Source: an uncultured Selenomonas sp. (lineage in GTDB: Bacteria > Bacillota > Negativicutes > Selenomonadales > Selenomonadaceae). Taken from it: a DNA stretch of 11,909 nucleotides. Made by a program: the position numbers and the translations under genes. Of this stretch, positions 6,684 through 11,909 are shown in pieces. A model generated the notes under the pieces. The model searched no databases, was not told the DNA's origin, and worked only from the letters and a program-made list of their open reading frames with translations. Position 1 is the stretch's first letter. Each line of letters opens with the position of its first letter. Where the stretch lies: contig CAJPRR010000061.1 in NCBI GenBank assembly GCA_905373085.1, forward strand, positions 1-11,909, read 5' to 3'.

Positions 6684-7004
6684 CTATTCGTTCTTCTTCC
6701 TAAGACGCTTCCAGCCGATGCGTGCGAGGAAGATGGCGGCGACGAGCAGGGCGATTCTCCAAGCGGCCTTGAAGAGATTGTCTCCTGCGCTTTCCTGCGC
6801 ATCCATTTTGTCCTCTCTGTCGCCTTTTGTCGCTTCCTGATAACGCTTCGTCGGCGTAGGGCATGATGCTGCCTGTGCGATGGATGCGGCAGGGATCGCG
6901 GCAGCGTTTTCCCGCACAACAAAGATAGGAGCCATGCCGCCGGCAAAAGCTCCTATTATGATGAAGGCGGCGATGATTTTTTTCTTAAAGGGGAAAAGAT
7001 GCAT
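6684..7004 (-). CDS. Small membrane protein of unknown function, two predicted membrane helices
   Basis: I do not recognise this 106-residue protein. After a basic start (FPFKKK) comes a hydrophobic segment (about 10-30) that could be a signal peptide or first membrane helix. A polar, Ala-rich and charged stretch (about 31-78) follows, then a second helix (AAWRIALLVAAIFLARIGW, 79-97) and a basic tail KRLRKKNE, which predicts the C-terminus in the cytoplasm. The middle would then lie outside the membrane. An in-frame ATG at 7022 would add MKEECS; that extension is acidic and a poor signal start, and AAGAAGAG lies before the inner ATG, so 7004 is preferred with modest certainty. The stop is 14 bases before the SIS isomerase ATG, so the two are probably co-transcribed. 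Confidence 0.65.
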   Translation of the reverse strand: MHLFPFKKKIIAAFIIIGAFAGGMAPIFVVRENAAAIPAASIAQAASCPTPTKRYQEATKGDREDKMDAQESAGDNLFKAAWRIALLVAAIFLARIGWKRLRKKNE

Positions 7005-7054
7005 AGAACACTCTTCTTTCATGGGATCTGCAAAGAGCAGACTTCAAGCAAACC

Positions 7055-7213
7055 TCAAGGATGCCTGCCTTTTTGGTCGAGCACCTTCTGCAGGGCGCGA
7101 ACCAAGAAGAGATGCGTCTCATAGTCGAGGTCGTTCGCATCGTAGAGCATGCGCTTCTTGAGGGCGTCGATCTGCTTTTGCAGCTTTTGCCTCATTTCGT
7201 CGGGAAGACTCAT
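7055..7213 (-). CDS. Small ORF, 52 residues, helical, unknown function
   Basis: The reading frame gives MSLPDEMRQKLQKQIDALKK, continues through a charged middle and ends LQKVLDQKGRHP. It looks like two amphipathic helices joined by a short DANDLDYE turn. Its ATG overlaps the TGA of the preceding small ORF in the sequence ATGA, the usual sign of translational coupling, and its codon use (many third-position C and G) matches the surrounding genes. The two-helix layout recalls Spo0E-type phosphatases or small structural adaptors, but the Spo0E signature SQELD is absent, so no function is claimed. The next gene begins 50 bases downstream. Confidence 0.6.
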   Translation of the reverse strand: MSLPDEMRQKLQKQIDALKKRMLYDANDLDYETHLFLVRALQKVLDQKGRHP

Positions 7214-7359
7214 GTGCGGTGTCCGTTTTCTTCCAGCATCATCTGCTGTTGGGCACGGCTGTCCCAGCCCTCTTCCTGCAGCTTTTCGGGCGCAGGGGAG
7301 AGCCTGTCGAGGATTTCCTGAGTCTCCGGATCCATCTCATCGAAATCCGCTTTATTCAT
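7210..7359 (-). CDS. Small acidic ORF, 49 residues, first gene of the minus-strand operon
   Basis: The frame reads MNKADFDEMDPETQEILDRL, then SPAPEKLQEEGWDSRAQQQM, then a short tail ending GHRT. It is rich in Asp and Glu with one Trp and has no membrane segment, so a soluble cytoplasmic protein is expected. AAAGGTGG lies 9 bases before the ATG, and a well-formed promoter ends about 27 bases upstream. Its stop overlaps the start of the next small ORF by the ATGA arrangement. Correct signals at both ends make it a likely real gene despite its size. I do not recognise the family. Confidence 0.6.
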   Translation of the reverse strand: MNKADFDEMDPETQEILDRLSPAPEKLQEEGWDSRAQQQMMLEENGHRT

Positions 7360-7385
7360 TTTGACCAGCCACCTTTACTACTTAT

Positions 7386-7414
7386 ATTTTACTCGTGAAA
7401 GTCCTAGAGGTCAA
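7386..7414 (-). promoter_or_regulatory. Sigma-70 type promoter of the minus-strand operon
   Basis: On the minus strand TTGACC (7414-7409) is followed by a 17-base spacer and TAAAAT (7391-7386); each box has five of six consensus bases and the spacing is ideal. Transcription should start near 7379, giving a leader of about 20 bases. A second TTGAC copy (TTGACT) lies directly upstream of the -35 box. Confidence 0.75.
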
Positions 7415-7511
7415 GTCAAAGGCGCAGACGGATTGGCGAACTTTCATTAAGGGCGGCGTACTTTTGTTCACGAAGTGTACGTTTGTGCGTGCAGCTTACC
7501 CCCCTTTTTTT

Positions 7512-7521
7512 GTTTGCAAAC
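7512..7521. repeat. 10-bp perfect palindrome upstream of the SRP RNA promoter
   Basis: GTTTGCAAAC is a perfect palindrome 5 bases before the -35 box of the SRP RNA promoter. A run of six C and seven T (7499-7511) lies directly before it. It could be a protein-binding site, but a 10-mer can occur by chance. The rest of the divergent spacer (7415-7498) holds no gene that I can support. Confidence 0.35.
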
Positions 7522-7526
7522 GGCGA

Positions 7527-7556
7527 TTGACGGCTTTGGCCTGTCTATGCTACAAT
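7527..7556 (+). promoter_or_regulatory. Sigma-70 type promoter of the SRP RNA
   Basis: TTGACG (7527-7532), an 18-base spacer and TACAAT (7551-7556) predict a start near 7563, shortly before the SRP RNA helix. The T-rich run at 7505-7511 upstream could act as an UP-like element, as is common for highly expressed RNA genes. Confidence 0.7.
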
Positions 7557-7582
7557 CAAAGAACGCAATGGGCGTTTTCTAT

Positions 7583-7746
7583 GCCGCTCTTTTGAGAAGC
7601 CTTTTCCAGCTCGGAGCGCGGCGCCTTGGTCTTGCGCAATGGAGTCTCGTGAACCCCGTCAGGTCCGGAAGGAAGCAGCGGTAAGCGAATCGCTTCATGT
7701 GCCGCGAGGGCGCCTGGGGGTCGCGCCCCGAAGTGGAAAGGGCGGC
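7583..7746 (+). ncRNA. ffs: Signal recognition particle RNA (4.5S/scRNA homologue)
   Basis: SRP RNA joins Ffh to target nascent membrane and secreted proteins. The apical Ffh-binding motif GTCAGGTCCGGAAGGAAGC at 7658-7676 is the bacterial signature, flanked by TCTTGCGCAATGG before and CATGTGCCGCGAGGGCGCC after, in the order seen in B. subtilis scRNA. The ends given mark the supported helix: 7583-7593 pairs with 7736-7746 (11 bp with two G-U pairs), then 7612-7620 with 7722-7730, then 7621-7625 with 7709-7713. The primary transcript is probably longer (about 7563 to 7826). No Alu domain with a UGUAR-type motif is visible, so it appears to be a small-type RNA with an extended stem; exact mature ends are unknown. 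dnaX follows, as in B. subtilis. Confidence 0.9.
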
Positions 7747-7778
7747 GCACTTTTTCCAAGAAGCGGACAAAAGTGCGC
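7745..7778 (+). repeat. 10-bp perfect inverted repeat at the 3' side of the SRP RNA
   Basis: GCGCACTTTT (7745-7754) and AAAAGTGCGC (7769-7778) pair perfectly around a 14-base loop. No T-tract follows, so it is not itself a classical terminator. Its left arm shares two bases with the closing helix of the SRP RNA, so the two structures could compete. It may act in 3'-end processing; this is inference. Confidence 0.5.
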
Positions 7779-7785
7779 GTGGTTC

Positions 7786-7826
7786 GCTGCTGTGCAAAGT
7801 TTCGGCTTGGCGCGGCAGCTTTTTTT
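7786..7826 (+). terminator. Intrinsic terminator between SRP RNA and dnaX
   Basis: GCTGCTGTGC (7786-7795) pairs with GCGCGGCAGC (7810-7819) over 10 bp with two G-U pairs; AAG and CTT inside the loop can extend it. Seven T follow directly (7820-7826). The dnaX ATG is only 41 bases further on, and I see no promoter in between. Confidence 0.82.
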
Positions 7827-7867
7827 CTATGGATGAGTGAGCGTCTTCGTGCTTTAGGAGGGATGAC

Positions 7868-9811
7868 ATGGCTTACATTGCGCTTTACCGCCAATGGCGG
7901 CCGGGAAGCTTCAAGGATCTCGTAGGCCAGACGGCCGTATCGAGAACGCTTTCTCATGCGATTTCTGCAGGACGCATCGCCCATGCCTACCTCTTTTCCG
8001 GTCCGCGCGGCACGGGCAAGACGAGCACGGCGAAGATCCTCGCGAAGTCACTGAACTGCGAGAAGGGGCCGACGCCCGATCCCTGCGGCGTATGCAAGAG
8101 CTGCACGAAGATCGCAGACGGCACGGCGCTCGACGTCTTCGAGATCGACGCTGCGTCGAACCGCGGCATCGACGAGATGCGGGACTTGCGCGAGAAGGTG
8201 AAGTTCACGCCCGCCGAAGGACGCTACAAGGTCTACATCATCGACGAGGTGCACATGCTGACGACGGAGGCGTTCAATGCGCTCCTCAAAACGCTCGAAG
8301 AGCCGCCGGAGCACGTCGTCTTCATCCTTGCGACAACGGAGCCGCACAAGGTGCCGGCAACGATCCAGTCGCGCTGCCAGCGCTTCGATTTCAGGCGCAT
8401 CACGGTCGAGGAGATCGAGGCGAGGCTCGCCTATGTGGCGCAGGAGATGAAGATCCCGTGCGAGAAGGAGGCGCTTCGCCTCATCGCGCACCAGGCAGAC
8501 GGCGGCATGAGGGACGCGCTGTCGCTGCTTGACCAGTGCGCGAGCTTGGACGGCGATACATTGACGGCGGCATGCGTCGAGGAGAATCTCGGCCTCATCG
8601 GGCACGAGCCGATCTATCGCCTGACGAAGGCGGTCGGCGAGCGAGCGAAGGGCGAGGTCTTGGAAACGATTGCGGAACTTCTCGCGCTCGGCAAGGATCC
8701 GATGCAGCTCTTGGCGGAATTGACGCTGCATCTGCGAAGCCTCATGATCTGCGAGGCGGCGGGCGCTCTTGCAGCGCTCGATCTGGCGGATGACGCCGGA
8801 GCTGCGCTCGAAGAGCAGAAGGCCCTTTTCACGCAGGCGCAGATCATGGCGATGATAGCGCGTCTGCACGAGGCGATGGCGGAACTTCGCTGGACGCCGC
8901 AGCCGCGCATCACGCTTGAGGTCGCGCTGCTCTCGCTCTGCAGCGCGAGCATGGAAGATGGCGCGAAAAGTGCGGCAGCCGCACAATCCTCCCCCGCTCC
9001 CGCCGAAGCGGCGCGCATCGCCCGCCTTGAGGCGGAGCTTGCCGCCCTCAAGGCGGCCTTTGCGTCACAAAAAACATCGCTGTCGCCCATCTCATCCTCC
9101 TCTGCCCCGGCTGCGAGGCAGCGGGCGGCAAGCCGACCGGCGAAGGCGGCTTCTGCCGGTACGCCAGCTTCGTCTTCTGCGCCGCTTCACGCCTCTGCCG
9201 CACCCGTGAGCGCTGCATCCGCCGCGCCAAATCCCGAAGGAGAGAAGATCTACGCCGAGCTTCTCTCCCGTCTGCAGGAGAAGCAGCGCATCTCCGTGCT
9301 CGCTTGCCTCAAGGGCGCCTCTTTCTCGGCAAGTGGCGCGGGCACGTTTCGCCTTCATTTCGCCAGCCCCCTGCTCGCGCGGCGCACGATGCGCGACGAC
9401 TATCGAAAGATCATCGAGGAATTGCTCGCCGAGATCGCGGGCGAGCCGCTTTCCCTCTCGTGCGAGGCACAAGCCGCGCCGAAAGCCGCGCCGCCTCCTG
9501 CGCCGAAAAAGAAGCCGCCTTTGGCAGCCCTCGACGAGATCGGGCCGCACACACCTTCGCCAAAGCCGCTGGAGATCGACGAGAACGAGCTTTCGCCCGA
9601 AGAGCGAAGTCGTCTGCAAAATGCCGTTTCGCTCCTCGGCGGACATCTCGTCGACCTGCCCGAAGAGCAGCGCATCGCCGCCCTCGCTGCGAGCGGCAAG
9701 GCAGTCGCTCAGTCCGTGGCCGAGACGGCAGAAGGCACGGACGCGCCGCCGCCCGATGACGTGCCGCCGCCGGGCGATGAATACGCGCCGCCGTCCGAGG
9801 AAAACAGTTGA
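7868..9811 (+). CDS. dnaX: DNA polymerase III subunit gamma/tau
   Basis: DnaX is the ATPase of the clamp loader and links the polymerases and helicase at the replication fork. The 647-residue protein begins MAYIALYRQWRPGSFKDLVG, typical of DnaX. It has Walker A GPRGTGKT (45-52), a zinc site of Cys64, Cys73, Cys76 and Cys79, Walker B IIDEVH (124-129), sensor 1 ATTEPHK (155-161) and the SRC motif with the arginine finger (168-170). The clamp-loader collar lies to about 360. A long Ala/Ser/Pro-rich linker (about 375-455) precedes a C-terminal tau-type domain and an acidic Pro-rich tail. AGGAGGG lies 5 bases before the ATG. The order SRP RNA, dnaX, ybaB, recR, bofA is the Firmicutes arrangement. 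I see no convincing programmed frameshift site, so a separate gamma product is not supported. Confidence 0.97.
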   Translation: MAYIALYRQWRPGSFKDLVGQTAVSRTLSHAISAGRIAHAYLFSGPRGTGKTSTAKILAKSLNCEKGPTPDPCGVCKSCTKIADGTALDVFEIDAASNRGIDEMRDLREKVKFTPAEGRYKVYIIDEVHMLTTEAFNALLKTLEEPPEHVVFILATTEPHKVPATIQSRCQRFDFRRITVEEIEARLAYVAQEMKIPCEKEALRLIAHQADGGMRDALSLLDQCASLDGDTLTAACVEENLGLIGHEPIYRLTKAVGERAKGEVLETIAELLALGKDPMQLLAELTLHLRSLMICEAAGALAALDLADDAGAALEEQKALFTQAQIMAMIARLHEAMAELRWTPQPRITLEVALLSLCSASMEDGAKSAAAAQSSPAPAEAARIARLEAELAALKAAFASQKTSLSPISSSSAPAARQRAASRPAKAASAGTPASSSAPLHASAAPVSAASAAPNPEGEKIYAELLSRLQEKQRISVLACLKGASFSASGAGTFRLHFASPLLARRTMRDDYRKIIEELLAEIAGEPLSLSCEAQAAPKAAPPPAPKKKPPLAALDEIGPHTPSPKPLEIDENELSPEERSRLQNAVSLLGGHLVDLPEEQRIAALAASGKAVAQSVAETAEGTDAPPPDDVPPPGDEYAPPSEENS

Positions 9812-9837
9812 CCGAAGGGCCGCTTTGCGGCTATAAT
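9808..9837 (+). promoter_or_regulatory. Sigma-70 type promoter of ybaB-recR-bofA, overlapping the dnaX stop
   Basis: TTGACC (9808-9813), an 18-base spacer and a perfect TATAAT (9832-9837) predict a start near 9844. The dnaX stop TGA lies inside the -35 box. The spacer contains a 5-bp inverted repeat (GCCGC, TTT, GCGGC; 9819-9831), and the leader has a small GCAGGC-CAC-GCCTGC hairpin (9856-9870). Confidence 0.75.
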
Positions 9838-9875
9838 CGTAGAAAATGACAAAATGCAGGCCACGCCTGCGTTTG

Positions 9876-9882
9876 AAAGGAG
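9876..9882 (+). promoter_or_regulatory. Ribosome binding site deciding the ybaB start
   Basis: AAAGGAG lies 7 bases before the ATG at 9890. A longer frame from 9854 would place this site inside the coding region and add a non-conserved 12-residue extension, so 9890 is the start. Confidence 0.75.
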
Positions 9883-9889
9883 AAGCGCA

Positions 9890-10225
9890 ATGTTTGGTGG
9901 AATGGGAAACATGGGCAATATGCAGGGCATGATGAAGAAGGTGCAGAAGCTCCAGAACGAGATGAAGAAGATGCAGGAGGATCTGAAGAAGAAGACCGTC
10001 GAGGTGTCGGCGGGCGGCGGCGCCGTCAAGGTCGTCATGAACGGCGAGAAGGAAGTGCAGTCGCTTCATATCGATCCCGCCGCTGTCGATCCCGAGGACG
10101 TCGAGATGCTGCAGGATCTCCTATCGGCCGCCTTCAACGAGTCGGTCAAGAAGGTCGACGACATGATGGCGAGCGAGATGGGCAAGCTCACGGGCGGCCT
10201 CGGCCTTCCTCCGGGCATGTTCTGA
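9890..10225 (+). CDS. ybaB: YbaB/EbfC family nucleoid-associated protein (YaaK)
   Basis: This 111-residue protein belongs to the YbaB/EbfC family, small dimeric DNA-binding proteins associated with the nucleoid and found beside recR in many bacteria. It opens with a Gly/Met-rich MFGGMGNMGNMQGMMKKVQK, followed by a long charged helix (QKLQNEMKKMQEDLKKKTVE). The conserved core GGGAVKVVMNGEKEVQSLHIDP and the helix DLLSAAFNESVKKVDDMMA follow, with a Gly-Leu-Pro-rich end. Length and order match the family. The start was set by the AAAGGAG site. recR begins one base after its stop, so the two are translationally coupled, and a promoter before it can express it separately from dnaX. Confidence 0.95.
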   Translation: MFGGMGNMGNMQGMMKKVQKLQNEMKKMQEDLKKKTVEVSAGGGAVKVVMNGEKEVQSLHIDPAAVDPEDVEMLQDLLSAAFNESVKKVDDMMASEMGKLTGGLGLPPGMF

Positions 10226-10226
10226 G

Positions 10227-10832
10227 ATGCAGTACATCGCACCGCTGGCAAAACTCATCGAACACTTTCGCGCACTGCCGGGCATTGGCTCCAAGACGGC
10301 AGTGCGTCTTGCTTATCATGTTCTCGACATGGATGCGGCGAAGGCGCGGGCGCTCGCTGCGGCGATCGTCGAAGCGCGGGAGAAGATTGGCTTCTGCAGC
10401 GTCTGCTGCAACCTCTCCGACCAAGATCCATGTGCGATATGCATCTCGGAAAAGCGTGACCGCACGAAGATCTGCGTCGTCGAGCAGCCGCAGGACGTCG
10501 CCGCCGTCGAGCGCATGAAGGACTACAAGGGCCTCTACCATGTGCTTCACGGCTCGCTTTCGCCGCTCTCGGGCATAGGCCCTGAGAACCTGCGCGTGAA
10601 GGAGCTTCTGCATCGTCTGGAAGGAGAGGCGGGAAAAGATGTGCAGGAGATCATCATGGCGACGAATCCCACGGTCGAGGGCGAAGCGACGGCGATGTAC
10701 CTCGCGCGGCTCTTGAAGCCCGCAGGACTCAAGGTCACGCGCATCGCTCACGGCCTGCCCATCGGCGGCGATCTCGAATACGCCGACGAGGTCACGCTCG
10801 CCAAGGCGCTCGAAAACAGAAAGGAAATCTAA
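10227..10832 (+). CDS. recR: Recombination mediator protein RecR
   Basis: RecR works with RecF and RecO to load RecA on gapped DNA covered by single-strand binding protein. The 201-residue protein has the usual three parts. A helix-hairpin-helix LPGIGSKTAVRLA occupies 17-29. A zinc finger uses Cys57, Cys60, Cys69 and Cys72. A TOPRIM domain runs from about 81 (ICVVEQPQDVAAVE) through ATNPTVEGEATAMYL to the C-terminal THR-like region TRIAHGLPIGGDLEYADEVT. Length is standard. The ATG follows the ybaB stop by one base and has no strong ribosome site of its own, so it probably depends on coupling to ybaB. bofA follows one base after its stop. Confidence 0.97.
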   Translation: MQYIAPLAKLIEHFRALPGIGSKTAVRLAYHVLDMDAAKARALAAAIVEAREKIGFCSVCCNLSDQDPCAICISEKRDRTKICVVEQPQDVAAVERMKDYKGLYHVLHGSLSPLSGIGPENLRVKELLHRLEGEAGKDVQEIIMATNPTVEGEATAMYLARLLKPAGLKVTRIAHGLPIGGDLEYADEVTLAKALENRKEI

Positions 10833-10833
10833 T

Positions 10834-11076
10834 ATGCTTGAAATCATCGCGTCGCTCGCCGTCGGCATCCTGCTCCTTGCTATCTTGGCGAAGCTTCTCG
10901 CCCTGCCCTTGCGCCTTCTGAAGAAATTCATCGTCAACAGCGTCGTCGGCGCGGCGCTGCTCTCCATCGTCAAGCTTCTGGGCTTTCCTGTGACGATCAA
11001 TATCTTCACGTCGCTTGCCGCAGGCGTTTTCGGCGTCCCCGGCGTACTTGCGGTGCTCGTGTGGAGCTGTCGGTAA
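10834..11076 (+). CDS. bofA: BofA-family membrane protein (pro-sigma-K processing inhibitor family)
   Basis: BofA in B. subtilis sits in the outer forespore membrane and holds back the SpoIVFB protease that activates pro-sigma-K. This 80-residue protein has a long N-terminal hydrophobic helix (about 3-28), a KK-containing bend, a second hydrophobic segment (FIVNSVVGAALLSIVKLLG) and the family end FPVTINIFTSLAAGVFGVPGVLAVLV. The Asn-x-x-Thr/Ser and GVFGVPG pattern matches PF07441. It starts one base after recR, with AAGGA inside the recR end, in the same position as in Bacillus but without yaaL. If the host does not form spores, the protein must have another role or be a remnant; the frame is intact. 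Confidence 0.88.
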   Translation: MLEIIASLAVGILLLAILAKLLALPLRLLKKFIVNSVVGAALLSIVKLLGFPVTINIFTSLAAGVFGVPGVLAVLVWSCR

Positions 11077-11084
11077 AGAAATCA

Positions 11085-11137
11085 CTGATAAATTCGGCCG
11101 CCCGTCTTCACACGTCCGGGCGACCTCGTTTTATCAG
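11085..11137 (+). terminator. Imperfect GC-rich hairpin after bofA, possible first terminator
   Basis: An outer 8-bp repeat (CTGATAAA at 11085-11092, TTTATCAG at 11130-11137) encloses an inner 6-bp stem (CGCCCG at 11099-11104, CGGGCG at 11117-11122) with a 12-base loop, and two more G-C pairs lie between. A run of four T (11129-11132) follows the GC-rich stem. It could terminate the bofA transcript; it could also be a dispersed palindromic element. Confidence 0.45.
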
Positions 11138-11161
11138 CGCTTGTCAAGGAATCCGTTCAGT

Positions 11162-11212
11162 GAAAAAGGCTGTGCACAAGTCGAAGCCATCGACTTGTGC
11201 ACAGCCTTTTTC
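11162..11212. terminator. Strong bidirectional terminator (23-bp perfect stem)
   Basis: Arms 11162-11184 and 11190-11212 are perfectly complementary around a 5-base loop, with five A on the left and five T on the right so that it works on both strands. It lies between the converging bofA operon and mqnA, 10 bases from the mqnA stop. The arm contains AAGGCTGTGCA, as does the terminator at 2247-2291. Confidence 0.93.
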
Positions 11213-11222
11213 TTATGTGGTT

Positions 11223-11909
11223 TCATATTCTCTTCACGTCGGCGAAATGGAGCTTTGGCACATGGTTGATGAGGTTCAGTTCATGCGCCTTCCGATAGAA
11301 CAGTTCCAGACCTTCGAGATGCTCGTCCTTCAAATCCCAGCGGATGACCTGCAGGTATTCTTCGAGCTGTTGGAAGGTGAAGCCTTTCTCCCCGTGCACG
11401 GACTCGATCGTTGCATACTTGTTGGCTACGCCCTTCGCCATGCCGCTTACGAGACGTTCGTAGACGAGCTGCAGCTTTTCGGGCGATTCCCTCGCGAAGG
11501 TGCGGTTCGCCGTCCACAGCGAGTAGACCATGCCGAGTCCCGTGAGCTTGTGCCACTCGGCGCCGAGGTCGTAGTAGTGGAGATCCTCGCGGCGGTGATG
11601 GTAGAGCCGGAGCGCGTCGTCGCCGATGAAGAGCGATCCTGCCGCATCGCCCGGCACGGGATTCTGCGGCACGATGTGACGCACGTAGTAGTTGGGACTT
11701 GCGCCGTAGCCTTCCTTGAGGATGATCTTCAAGAGGCAGTGGCTCGTCGCGGATTTCGCCGTGAGGATGATGCGGTCGTCCCTGATTTTCTCGATGGGCT
11801 TCTTCGTCACGAGGAGGATGCTCGTGACCTCCTTGTCCGTGCGCACGCAGATGTCGGGCAGGATGACGAGTTTTTCGTCGCCTTCGGCATAGACGATGGA
11901 TGATATGCC
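11223..11909 (-). CDS. mqnA: Chorismate dehydratase MqnA-like protein (partial, N-terminus beyond the right edge)
   Basis: MqnA removes water from chorismate to give 3-[(1-carboxyvinyl)oxy]benzoate, the first step of the futalosine route to menaquinone. The visible 228 residues read open from the right edge (GISSIVYAEGDEKLVILPDI), so the start lies outside; an internal GTG at 11846 is not the true start. Family features are a central strand and helix (DDRIILTAKSATSHCLLKII), SLFIGDDALRL, and YYDLGAEWHKLTGLGMVYSLW, which are typical of the MqnA/MqnD periplasmic-binding-like fold (PF02621). The C-terminus YLQVIRWDLKDEHLEGLELF is normal. MqnD is a more distant alternative, but the DLGxEWxxxTGL motif favours MqnA. 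No other menaquinone gene is in view. The strong bidirectional terminator lies 10 bases past the stop. Confidence 0.87.
   Translation of the reverse strand, partial: GISSIVYAEGDEKLVILPDICVRTDKEVTSILLVTKKPIEKIRDDRIILTAKSATSHCLLKIILKEGYGASPNYYVRHIVPQNPVPGDAAGSLFIGDDALRLYHHRREDLHYYDLGAEWHKLTGLGMVYSLWTANRTFARESPEKLQLVYERLVSGMAKGVANKYATIESVHGEKGFTFQQLEEYLQVIRWDLKDEHLEGLELFYRKAHELNLINHVPKLHFADVKRI

Noticed and set aside
7458..7480. Inverted repeat GTAC...GTAC in the divergent spacer
   Set aside because: Only 4-5 bp pair cleanly, with an imperfect inner match; too weak to call a site.
7395..7595. 66-residue plus-strand frame before the SRP RNA
   Set aside because: It runs through both divergent promoter regions and into the SRP RNA helix, lacks a ribosome site and has an unlikely composition.
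9069..9074. Run of six A in dnaX as a possible programmed frameshift site for a gamma product
   Set aside because: The in-frame codons (CAA AAA ACA) do not form a proper slippery heptamer, no Shine-Dalgarno-like stimulator or strong hairpin was recognised, and the -1 frame stays open for hundreds of bases. An AAA-AAG at about 9507 is equally weak.
9092..10069. 325-residue minus-strand open frame
   Set aside because: Antisense to the dnaX linker and ybaB; low-complexity Arg/Leu-rich translation typical of a shadow frame.
11061..11903. 280-residue plus-strand open frame at the right edge
   Set aside because: Antisense to mqnA, whose family motifs are clear; it also runs through the terminator stem at 11162-11212.

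Overview
The window looks like chromosomal DNA from a GC-rich, diderm Firmicute, most likely a Negativicutes bacterium of the Selenomonas type. The evidence is a Firmicutes-type gene string (SRP RNA - dnaX - yaaK/ybaB - recR - bofA), strong Shine-Dalgarno sites, a GmhA-like sugar-phosphate isomerase that fits an LPS-making outer-membrane Firmicute, and mqnA of the futalosine menaquinone route. The genus is an inference from gene content and composition; no search was run.

Layout. (1) 1-914, plus strand: the C-terminal part of gyrB, entering from the left edge. (2) 915-1009: a 20-bp perfect inverted repeat whose loop carries an extended -10 promoter. (3) 1013-2239, plus strand: an AAA ATPase of the DUF4143 type, visibly less GC-rich than its neighbours and probably an accessory gene. 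(4) 2247-2291: a hairpin terminator between converging genes. (5) 7359 down to 2310, minus strand: a long gene row read as two tiny overlapping ORFs, a small two-helix membrane protein, a GmhA-like SIS isomerase, a phosphohexomutase, then dhaK, dhaL and dhaM (PTS-dependent dihydroxyacetone kinase). A good sigma-70 type promoter lies at the head, and a second extended -10 promoter lies before the phosphohexomutase. (6) 7386-7556: divergent promoters. (7) 7563-7826: SRP RNA and a strong terminator. (8) 7868-11076, plus strand: dnaX, ybaB, recR and bofA, with a promoter overlapping the dnaX stop codon. (9) 11085-11212: two hairpins, the second a 23-bp perfect bidirectional terminator. (10) 11223 to the right edge, minus strand: mqnA lacking its N-terminus.

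How the genes work together. The dnaX-ybaB-recR cluster serves replication and recombination (clamp-loader subunit, nucleoid-associated protein, RecFOR mediator). bofA is a family known from spore-forming relatives. DhaK, DhaL and DhaM form one phosphotransfer chain from PTS HPr to dihydroxyacetone. The isomerase and phosphohexomutase upstream probably act on sugar phosphates for envelope or central carbon use. I see no CRISPR array, tRNA, transposase or phage gene. The best candidates for something new are the operator-like dyads around the ATPase promoter, the two tiny overlapping ORFs heading the minus-strand operon, and the terminator placed between the SRP RNA and dnaX.
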